A stretch of 64,000 nt of DNA from Deinandra increscens subsp. villosa (Eukaryota > Streptophyta > Magnoliopsida > Asterales > Asteraceae): the NCBI GenBank assembly GCA_039602395.1, contig JBCNJP010000017.1:18322729-18386728 (forward strand). Reading direction: 5' to 3'. A program made the position numbers and the translations under genes. Below, one piece after another: positions 55,166 to 64,000 of this stretch (its first letter is position 1; each line of letters opens with the position of its first letter). The notes under the pieces were generated by a model. The model worked only from the letters and a program-made list of their open reading frames with translations. It was not told the DNA's origin and did not search any database.

Positions 55166-58100
55166 TTAGTCGCTCTGGGATCGACCCGATGTACCATCGT
55201 CGGGTCGCCCGGTGTCTTCCACAAAGTCATTGTTGGCCTTGGAAACAACTTTTGGTTTCCAAATTTGTAAAATTTTCAATTTCTGATCAGAACCTGAATC
55301 AGACTCAACCGACGCACTTGGTTTTGACCAAGACGATTTACGAGGTGATTTTATCTTTGGGGACCATGGTTCATCAAAAATTTAACCTTTGTTATCCACA
55401 TATTTGGCAGTTTTGTGGATATATGCAGTCGTCGGACAATCAGCAGCAAGATGTCCAGGTTGACGACATACATAACAAAGTCTTTCTCGAAAATTGTTTG
55501 AAAATGAGTTTGATTTTGAAAAACCCGATGAATGCTCAGAATCAAAATTATCAAAGAAATCATCAGAGGAATCATACCTAGGAGATGGACTCCTTGAAGA
55601 TGACGATCTTCCAGAATAGTAAGTGAATTCCTTCTGAGATGGTGAGTTCTTTGCAGTCTTTGCTTTAGGAGCCTTGGCAACTTTCACCGGTTTCTTTGTT
55701 TGAATCAGTTCTTCCTTCACAACAAACCCCACACCTTTGTGTTTGGAACCTGAAACCTTTGAAGTACTTGAGGAAGAACCCGAAGCTTCTCTCGCCTTAG
55801 CTTCACTAGTAAATTTGGCTTTGATATCCTTCAGTCTGTTCATCTCAACCAAAACTTTTTCTTCTTCAGTTGCAGATGAAGAACTTGACACAACCTTATC
55901 AAAAACCTTCTCATTCTCCAACAAAACAGACTTTGACATAAATTTTGGAGCTTCACCCAAAGACTTTTCCTTCTTTTTGGACTTAGATTTATTCTTCTTG
56001 GGTGGAGTAGCAAACTTAGAACATCAGCCTTCTGAGAACTATCTGAGCACCAGTAACTTCAGTTAAACTTTATTTTGTTAAATGATCATGCAATTCATCT
56101 TTTGGATCAATCTGAGCACCAGTAACTTCAGTTAAATCCACTGGTTGAGGAACCAAGTGAACATCAGCCTTCTGAGAACTATCTGAACTCTGATCCTGCT
56201 TGTATAAGAAATTTAGCATTGTTGGTGATAAATTGCAATTCTTCACTTGCCGCTTCAACTCCAAAATATCCATTGATCTTTTGTTGAGCTTCAAAAACTT
56301 CTTTCTGTGACTTGATGAACTTTGCATTGAGATCATCATATTCAAAAGTTTGTAACTTTCGAATCTCACATTCAGCAAATAATTCTTCAAGAACACTTTC
56401 CCTATTTTTCTTATAAATTTCAACATCTTTTGTCAAAACTTCATTTTTATCACGATAGAGAGTATTCTCATCTTGAAGCATAGAAATTTTGTTCTGAAGC
56501 TTTTCAACAGTAACAGCAGTTGTAGCAATAAGAGTTGTAGCTTCTTCATACTTTTTCTGAACTGGATAACTTTTCTCAAACAGATTCTCAAAATCTTGAG
56601 CTGCATCTAAAGCTTCAGCCTATGCTTTCTCACATTCTTCAACCAAGATTGCTTTCTCTTTTAAAACATCTTCATGAACATGAACCAACTCATAATACTT
56701 CTTTTGAAAATCTTCCAATTCTTGCTTTAACACCACTATTTCTTCAATCGATATTTGACGACTTTGTTCAAAACTTGCAATCTCCTGAAGAAATTTCTTA
56801 CATTTAAGACATTCAGTCTCTTCAACCTTTGAACTCTCAGAGACTCTAGGTAATTCTTCTTGAACCAAAGATACACTTGAATAAGAATCAGAATCAGTTA
56901 AAATGCTATCATCATCAATATGACGAACAGTCAAAGCAATTGCAGGTTTAGAATTATTCCTTTTAGCTTCAGTATCTGCATTCCATGCAAACTCATTTGG
57001 ATGTGGAAAAGTATTGGTCCAATCATGAGCAAGAGTAGCAGATTTCATCTCAACCTTCTCAGCTTTATTTGATGGATGATAAACTAAATGTGCATGTTGA
57101 CCAGTCTTCAATTTATGATCTGCAGAACTTGGACATTCTCGAGCAAAGTGACCATAATTTGCACACTTATAACATTTTACCTTAGATTTATCCAAACCAA
57201 TCTTACCCTCCTGATTCAATCTCTTCTTCCCAGTTCTGTTGAAAAATTTCTTCGTTCGTCGAACCAACATTGCATACTGCCAATTTAGATCCATTTCTTC
57301 CAAATGATCATAATCAATCTGATCGTAATCTTCATTTGCTAACTCAGCATTACTCACAGCACCAGTGATAACACCAAAATATGAAGATACCAATGCAGAC
57401 ATTAAAGCATTATAATCATCGATAGTTTGAGCAGACAATGCAGTTTGAGATGAAGAACTCGGAACAGAAACAGTACAACCAGCAAAAGAATTACTTGAAG
57501 ATTCAGATTTACCTGCCAGAAAGGCTGTTGGGGGTGCAGAATTAAGAATATTCGATTTCCCAGCATTCATTGTAGAATCATTTTCACCATGATACACTGC
57601 CGGATTCTGAATTTGTGTAGGAAGAGACTTGTTCACCATCAATTCCATATCCCTAGCCTGAATTCTTTGAACTAAATCATTGAAAGACAATCCTTGAAAA
57701 TCCTTGTCATGAGTAATCATCATAACATAATTCTCCCATTTTTCAGGTAGAGCTTCCAAAATCTTCTCTTTTATATCAGCTTCGTCTTTAGTAAGATTCA
57801 CCAAACGCATTTCACTCATCAGATGAGCAAATCTTGCAATCAGATTGGGAATCGTTTCATTCTGATAATGTTTGAAACTATCAAAATCTTTCTTCAAAAC
57901 CTTTTGTCGACTTTTCTTGTACTGATCATTGCCTTCACATCTTTTCTCTAAAGCATCCCATAGACTTTTCGATGTGTAATTACCAGCAAATTGATGAAGC
58001 AATTCTTTAGGCAAAGCCATCGTTAAAGTACCATAAGCCTTTTTCTCTGCTTGATAAGCTTTCTTTTGTTCAGAAGACATTTTTCTTTGAAGTATAGGTT

Positions 58101-58332
58101 CACCAGTTTCATCTTTAGGGTAAATATATTGCTCAGTGAACGCTAACCACATATCAATATCATTCGTGTCAACATATGCTTCGAACCGTTTAACCCAACT
58201 ATGATAATCTTCCAATTTTAGCAATTTGGGAACTTTCTGACTTGTTCCGATTTCATTATCATAATTCATCATCGTTTGCATAGTCGCTTGAACCGAGTTT
58301 TGAATAGCCGCGAACGCTTGAAAATCGGACAT
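55166..58332 (-). pseudogene. gag: Element D gag
   Basis: ATG at 58332 (MSDFQAF, as in A). The order is UBN2 domain, CCHC knuckle (CYKCANYGHFAREC), coiled coil, Ser-rich segment, second CCHC knuckle (CYVCRQPGHLAADC), IWKPK box, stop at 55166-55168. It is broken by TAG at 56620-56622, an indel near 56270 that shifts the frame, a local rearrangement at about 56019-56190 that repeats a ~30-bp segment (acatcagccttctgagaac), and TAA at 55382-55384 where A has CAA. Overall it aligns with the element A gag along its whole length. Confidence 0.88.
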
Positions 58333-58836
58333 TGTCGAAACACAGGTTACTGTTCACTCCGAACCTCGTCCGAACTTAATATACCCTCCGAACTTCCTCC
58401 GAACGTGGTCCGAACTCAGAAACACAGTCCGAACTCTCTTCGAACTTTCACCGAAACCTGTTAACTCCGAACTCCTCCGAACGAGCTCCGAACTACGAAA
58501 CAGACTCCGAACGTACTCTGAACCTGGTGTTCGGAGCGGTTATGCCGAGCGTACTCCGAACCTGGAGTGCGGAGCAGTTATGCCGAACGTGAAGTTCGGC
58601 CGAACGCGAAAAACCAAAAGATTTCGGAAAAACTCACTGAATTCGACACCTCTCGAGCTAAGATTACTCAAATGAACAAAAACGAGCAAAAACACACAAT
58701 TTGAACGTAAAGCATGGTGTTTTAGATGAGATTTTTGAGAAACGAAGATGAAAAACGAGTTTTGAAAGTCAAAAACATGAATTTGAACTCGATAACTCGA
58801 AAAACACTGATCTCCGACTAGTAGAACAAACCTAAA
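58333..58836 (-). repeat. Element D 5' leader with dense GTTCGG motif
   Basis: On the minus strand GTTCGG/AGTTCGGA recurs many times between 58360 and 58600, seen on the plus strand as ccgaac. This matches the leader type of element A. Confidence 0.8.
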
Positions 58837-58850
58837 GCTCTGATACCAAT
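58837..58850 (-). promoter_or_regulatory. Element D primer binding site (tRNA-iMet)
   Basis: The minus strand reads ATTGGTATCAGAGC next to the 5' LTR. Confidence 0.92.
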
Positions 58851-59178
58851 TGAAATTGCCTGAACGTGAGGATCTTCTACTTAGTCGTATAGAAATCAAT
58901 GTAAACGAGTAAAACACAGAGAGTAAACACAACTGAGACTTGTATTAACCACAGAGATCACAAAGTACACTTAGAGAAAGTTATATCACAGAAGCTCTCT
59001 AATTCTATACAAGACGAACATATTTATAGGCTGAAAACACGACTGGCCGAACCTCAGGTTCGGCCAAGCTTCGGCGGCTCCGAACCTGGAGTTCGGCCAA
59101 GGTTCGGCCAGACCTAAACTTGAACGTTCCGTCTTGTTCTAGATACTTCACATGACGATCAGGAACCATGTATCAACA
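58851..59178 (-). repeat. Element D 5' LTR
   Basis: 328 bp, matching 44142-44469 with about five substitutions. The duplication AGGAG follows at 59179-59183. Confidence 0.92.
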
Positions 59179-59183
59179 AGGAG

Positions 59184-61055
59184 AATGAAGCTATGGCAGC
59201 TGACCACACCAAGGTATGTTCTAACCCTGTTTGTCATCGTATAATTACTGGTCTTAGACAATTTTGCAAAAACTTTGAATTAGAATTGTTTGAGACAAAA
59301 TGTGAAAGAAGCTCATTTAAGGGTAGATGGCAAAAGAACGAAGAAAAAGTTAAAGCCCAGAAATTAGATATAGTGAAATATAAGAAACTTGCAACTGAGA
59401 ATGCCTATTTGTATGACAACGCTAAGTTAGAAATAGCTGAGCTTAGTAAGCAGATAGATGACCTTAAGCATAAGAACAATGAGTTGCAGGTTAAGCTTGA
59501 CATGAACCTTATGAGAAGCAAAAAAATGTTACAGGCTAGTAAATCTCTAGATACTTGCATAACTGAGGTTAGAATGGGTAAGGATAAAGGTGGAATAGGA
59601 ATTAGCTTTGCAAACAAGAACGGTGTTCCTCAAGATAAAACTAGAGATGTGATAGGAATGATCTTAGAGGAGGATCAGATAGATAGATCTGCATCGGAAA
59701 TGCATGAAGAAGGACCTCCTTTAGATAGTGTCTTGGTTGGAGTAAAGCCTATGACAGTAGAGGAAATTGAAAATGAAAAGCACATGACTTATGGCTTGGG
59801 TAATAAGGATAGTGTGAAGACAGATGCGTGTGAAGCAGGTCCATCAAATACTTCTCTGAATAACTGTGTGAGCACTTCTGATGTATCTATTTATTGTGCA
59901 GATGAAGTAGAAATCAAAGACATTTCTGAGGAGGATGCAGAGTGTCAGAGAGTAGCAGAGAGTCATGAGTCTAGTAGTTCTAGTAGTTCTAGTTTGTGTT
60001 TACCTAAGGATGATGTAATGGCACTTGTGTCAGAACTAGAAACATCCAAGTCAAAACAAGTAGATGTATCGTTGTTAAAAAATGTTTCAGAATCGAATGA
60101 AAAAGTGTCTGGTTTTAAAATTCGTGTGCCTAACACAAAAATAGGTCGTGAGACTAAGCCCAAAGACTTTGTTGCTTATCCCCAGGTTGTGTCAGCTTTT
60201 AATAGAACAAACAAATCTAAATCAGAACAATTTTGTTTAATTACACAATCTGATAAGGATAAACAACGTGTTATACACAAATGGGATGATAAGCCAGAGT
60301 GGAAGTCGTCTTACCCAAGACGTTCGTACCTCTGTAGTCATGTCAATGGGCCTAGACTCATGAATTGCTTTCAATGTGGAAAGCCAGGACATTTTGCAGC
60401 TAACTGTGTGAATAGACCTTACCAACCATACTATCCGCAAAACCCACGGACTAGTATGTTGGAGAAAATGATGACCGGAGAAAAGCAAAAACAAAAGCAG
60501 AAACAACAAGCTGTGTCTCAGGGGAAGCAGTGTTTTGAATCAATGAAGACTGAACAGTCTAAGGTTACGAACGCAAAGGCACCTGTGACAAAGCCTGCTG
60601 TTGATAAGTGGAATGTGACCAGAACTCCAAAACAAACTTATGTAACTAAAGGAGTTTACCACAAGATAAAACCAGAATTTGTTGAAAAACAAGTGGCTAA
60701 AGTAAAGAGAGCTAATCAACCTAATGGCAAAGCGAAAGCCGAGCAACAGGTTTTGAAACAAAAAGGTGTCACTCAAACAAAACAACTTGTGTATACTAAA
60801 CTGAAACTTGAGTGGACACCGGTTTAAAAACCAACTGGTAAAAAGGTCATTTCACCACATAAGAAACCTGTGATTGTGAACAATTCAACAACTGTGTTGA
60901 AACCAGAGAAAACCACCACATGGAAACCAAAAGTCAACTCTCAAAATGAGAATGTGTCCGGATCAAAGTCTGAAATGATTCTTCAATTAGTTAACTACAT
61001 TGATGCAAAAGGTGTGCCCAGATCTGTTATGGCCTGGGTACCTGGATCTCATTAA
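59184..61055 (+). pseudogene. gag: Element E Gag, C-terminal part (one stop)
   Basis: This continues 44141 in frame. It starts with a Cys module (VCSNPVC...), the FETKCERSSFKGRWQ block and a coiled coil also found in C. A Ser/acidic middle follows, then a CCHC knuckle C-FQ-C-GKPG-H-FAAN-C (about 60365-60406), a Lys/Gln-rich tail and TTWKPK. TAA at 60825-60827 interrupts it; the same frame then runs on to TAA at 61053-61055 after AWVPGSH. Protease lies in the +1 frame. This half is the part retained in the gag-only families B and C. Confidence 0.85.
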
Positions 61056-61071
61056 TTTCTGATTCTTGTAG
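61038..61071 (+). other. Element E gag-pro junction, 34-nt GT...AG segment
   Basis: TGG (61035-61037) precedes GTACCTGG; the segment ends TTCTTGTAG at 61071. Joining the flanks gives one frame from M-A-W into G-Q-P-R-R...WYVDSGCSRHMTG. Within the segment, the gag frame has TAA and the protease frame has TGA and TAG. It could be an unusually short intron or a recoding site. Confidence 0.5.
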
Positions 61072-64000
61072 GGACAACCAAGAAGATCTATCAACAATCT
61101 CTGGTATGTTGATAGTGGTTGCTCCCGACACATGACCGGAGATCTGTCCCTTTTGGAAGATGTAGAGGAATTCGATGGTGGAGGAGTTTCATTTGCAGGT
61201 GGTGTGGGTGGTAGAATTAGCAAGAAAGGTGTTGTGAGAAGTGGAAATCTGTCTTTTTCTGACGTACATTATGTGGAGGAACTGTCTCACAGTTTGCTGA
61301 GTGTTTCTCAGATCTGTGACAAAGACTTTTCTGTAATGTTCAATCGGAAGGAATGCATTATTTTGAAGCCCGGTGTGAAGATTCCCGAGGAGTGCATACT
61401 GATGCGTACTCCAAGACGTTCAAACTCATATCTTCTCAACATGGGCAATCCTCCAACGTCAGAAGAAGCATGCCTCATCTCAAAACAAAACGAAAATTTG
61501 GCTATGTTGTGGCATCGTCGTCTGGGGCATGCAAATATGAAGAACCTGACCAAGCTCGCGAAGGGAGAGCATGTCAGAAAGCTGCCGATTAAAGACTTCT
61601 CAACTGTTGAAAAATGTGTGGCATGTGCGAAGGGGAAGTAGCACAAGTTGCCACACCGTTCGAAGATAGCAAACTCTGTGTCATCAGTTCTACAACTCAT
61701 ACACATGGATCTATTTGGGCCCATGCAAGTTCAGAGCATCAGCAAATTCTCCTATTGTCTAGTGATTGTGGACGACTATTCACGTTTTACTTGGGTCTAC
61801 TTCTTGTCAAACAAGTATGAAACTCCAGCCCTAGTGAAACAGTTTGTCACTCTCATAGAAAATCAGCTGAACAAGAAGGTCAAAGCTATCAGATCGGATA
61901 ACGGAACAGAATTCAAGAACGCTGAGTTGAATATGTTTTGTGGGGCTAAAGGGATTGACAGACAGTTCAGTGCGCCCTACACCCCTCAACAAAATGGTGT
62001 AGCTGAGAGAAGAAATAGGACACTCGTTGAAGCTGCAAGGACAATGATGTGTGAAGCTAAACTCCCGATCTTCTTCTGGGCTGAAGCAGTCAATACGGCG
62101 TGTTATGTGCAGAATCGCGTCTTGTTGAACAAGCGTCATGAGAAAACACCGTATCAGATTGTCTATAAAGAAAATCCAACAGTGGGGTATTTTAAGACAT
62201 TTGAATGTCCGTTCACGGTACTGATACAGTCCGACGTAGGGAAATTCGAGGCGAAAGCTGATGAGTGTTATTTCGTTGGTTATTCGGGAAATAGTGCTTA
62301 TCGTGTCTATAACAAGACCACCGGTTTGATCATTGATGCGTTCAACGTGGACTGGCTTGAGGACAATCCGTCGGATGCAGGGACCGGACCGGATTGGATT
62401 TTTAATTATGGGTCTCTGTTTGAAGGATTCAAGTTTTCGAATGAGCTTCACAACTTAGGAGAAGAAGAAGAGATTATCACTCAGCCATCTGAATCAAGAC
62501 CTCACACTGAAAGAGCCTGTGATAAGACACCAGTTCCTGTTCCCACAAATGTCAACGCAGATGCTCCGGGGACTTCAGGAACTTGTGATAATGATTCAGA
62601 AATTCCACAAAGCTCAGGTATGAATGATTTAAATGATAATATTGTTAGTTCTAATCTGCCTGTTTCTGTGTCTGTGCCAGAAGTTCAGGTATCTAGAATC
62701 AACAAGGATCATCCAGTTAGCAACATTCTTGGACCAGTGTCTGCAGGAGTTTCAACTAGAAGCCGCACAGGGGATATCAATTTCTGCATGTACTCATGTT
62801 TTATCTCCCAGATTGAGCCTCCGAATGTGATGGTTGCTCTCAGAGATCCGAATTGGATAGAGGCCATGCACAATGAGCTTAATCAGTTCTCAAAGCTGGG
62901 AGTGTGGCGACTTGTGAAGAGGCCAGATGGCAAGAAGGTGATTCCCACGAGGTGGCTTTATAAGAACAAGAAGGATGAATCAGGAATCATTGTAAGAAAC
63001 AAGGCGAGGTTAATAGTACAAGGTCACAGGCAAGTTCACGGGATTGACTATGACGAGGTATACGCTCCGGTGGCAAGACTGGAAGCAATTCGGATCTTTC
63101 TGGTTGTGGCATCGTATCTTAATTTTACAGTCCATCAGATGGATGTGAAGACTGTCTTCCTGTATGCTGAGATGAACGAAGAAGTTTATGTAACCCAACC
63201 ACCAGGGTTCATAGATGAAGAAAATCCAGATCATGTTTATCTACTGGATAAGGCCTTGTACGGTTTGCATCAAGCTCCTCGTACCTGGTATGAAACGTTG
63301 TCCAATCACCTGGTGGAGAATGGATATACAAGAGGAGTTGTTGATCAAACTTTGTTTAGAAAGAGGGTGGATGAGGATATAATCATGGTGCAAGTGTATG
63401 TAGATGACATCATCTACGGTTCAACAAACGAGGAATTGTGCACCAAATTTGAGGAGATTATGAAGAAAAAGTTTGAAATGAGCGATCAGGGGGAGATGAG
63501 TTTCTTCCTAGCCTTGCAAGTTAAACAAGATGAATCTGGGATTCTTATTCACCAAGCCAAGTATGTGAATGAGATCCTAGAGAAATTCAAGATGCAAGAC
63601 TCAAAGCCAATTTCAACTCCAATGGCATCCCGACCTCTCCTGTCAGCAGATGCAGAAGGGGAGTCAGTGAGCGAATTCACGTACCGATCAATGATTGGTT
63701 CACTGATGTACTTAACAGCAAGTCGGCCAGATATTATGCATGCAGTTTGCTTGTGTGCTCGCTATCAGGCTAACCCTAAACTTTCTCATTTAAATGTTGT
63801 TAAACGTATTTTTAGGTATCTAAAGGGCAGGCCTAGGCTTGGTCTTTGGTACCCAAAGAACACTGACTTTCAATTGTATGCATATACTGACAGTGACTAT
63901 GGAGGCAGTGACTTGGATCGAAAGTCAACCACTGGAGGATGTCAATATTTGGGCGATCGACTCATTTCCTGGCAGAGCAAGAAGCAACATACCGTATCTA
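61072..64000 (+). pseudogene. pol: Element E Pol: protease, integrase, RT, RNase H (one stop; runs off window)
   Basis: The protease has WYVDSGCSRHMTG. Integrase has an HHCC finger (WHRRLGHAN...CVACAKGK) followed by TAG at 61639-61641 where Gln is expected, then the core D (HMDLFGPM), D (IRSDNGTEF) and E (NGVAERRNR). RT has RWLYKNKKDE, ARLIVQGHRQ, MDVKTVFLYAEM, LYGLHQAPRTWY and the catalytic YVDDIIYG. RNase H starts YTDSDYGGSD and is cut by the window end at QHTVS. After the TAG no further stop or shift is seen to 64000, so decay is slight. It could supply enzymes to the gag-only relatives in an undamaged copy. Confidence 0.9.

Larger units (their letters stand above)
44142..59178 (-). mobile_element. 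Element D: gag-only copia-type element of the A family, nested in E gag
   Basis: Both LTRs are 328 bp (44142-44469 and 58851-59178) with about five differences. They are flanked by the perfect duplication AGGAG (44137-44141 and 59179-59183). The PBS and polypurine tract place the start on the right, so it reads leftwards. Gag is a pseudogene and pol is absent. K is inserted in the 3' noncoding region; without it D is about 5.95 kb, the same as A without B. Confidence 0.92.
41790..64000 (+). mobile_element. Element E: copia LTR retrotransposon with full pol (runs past window end), split by D
   Basis: It has a 5' LTR (41790-42177), an iMet PBS (42178-42195), a motif-dense leader, gag split by element D at 44141/59184, then protease, integrase, RT and RNase H running to the window end; the 3' LTR lies outside. 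It carries stops in gag (60825-60827) and integrase (61639-61641). It is the only element here with complete copia enzymatic domains. The SGCSRHMTG protease and the large Gag suggest a SIRE- or Tork-like branch; I cannot place it exactly. Confidence 0.88.

Overview
This window is intergenic, repeat-packed DNA from a plant nuclear genome. Every coding region I can support belongs to a transposable element, and I see no intact host gene. Plant origin is shown by tRNA-iMet and tRNA-Lys primer binding sites, Ty1/copia UBN2-type Gags, a Ty3/gypsy Tat-lineage element, chromovirus-like long LTRs and a CACTA-type end. The composition would suit a daisy-family (Asteraceae) genome, but that is inference.

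Layout. 1-207 is a CACTA-like terminus. 382-783 plus 12724-12822 is an LTR-like sequence on the minus strand, split by element A. Element A (784-12723, +; duplication ACTAA) is a gag-only copia-type element. Inside its gag sits element B (4571-10582, -; duplication CCATG), another gag-only family. 12823-13420 and 24853-25012 are remains of an old copia pol, interrupted by element H (13611-24175), a very young Tat-type gypsy element. H has gag-pro and pol in one frame separated by UAG CAA UUA, and carries an antisense, apparently four-exon gene. 25241-25350 is a tRNA-related SINE-like sequence. Element J (25719-29218, -) is a truncated, frameshifted copia. 29219-31590 is AT-rich spacer with a tandem repeat, a microsatellite-flanked MITE and a dispersed repeat.

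From 31591 to the end lies one compound nest. C (31591-37409) is gag-only and mosaic. It shares its right LTR with F (37010-41789), a deletion derivative that keeps only RNase H; F carries a 2.6-kb solo LTR, G (38028-40664; duplication TAAAG). E (41790 to beyond 64000) is the only copia element here with protease, integrase, RT and RNase H. Its gag is split by D (44142-59178, -; duplication AGGAG), a gag-only relative of A, and D's 3' region holds K (44930-54008, -; duplication TGAAC), a degenerate chromovirus-like gypsy element with 2.64-kb LTRs.

How they fit together. A, B, C and D have no pol, but carry LTRs, a PBS, a polypurine tract, a long gag and a long 3' noncoding region. E could supply pol in trans (inference). 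The gag-only families share three features: a 5' leader packed with a family-specific short motif, a zinc knuckle followed by a WKPK box, and in the 3' noncoding region one to three stem-loops with the words UGCGUG and GACCUG. Those stem-loops show compensatory changes between copies and are the strongest candidate here for an undescribed functional element. All coordinates come from reading the sequence; similarities to families are from recognition of motifs, not searches.
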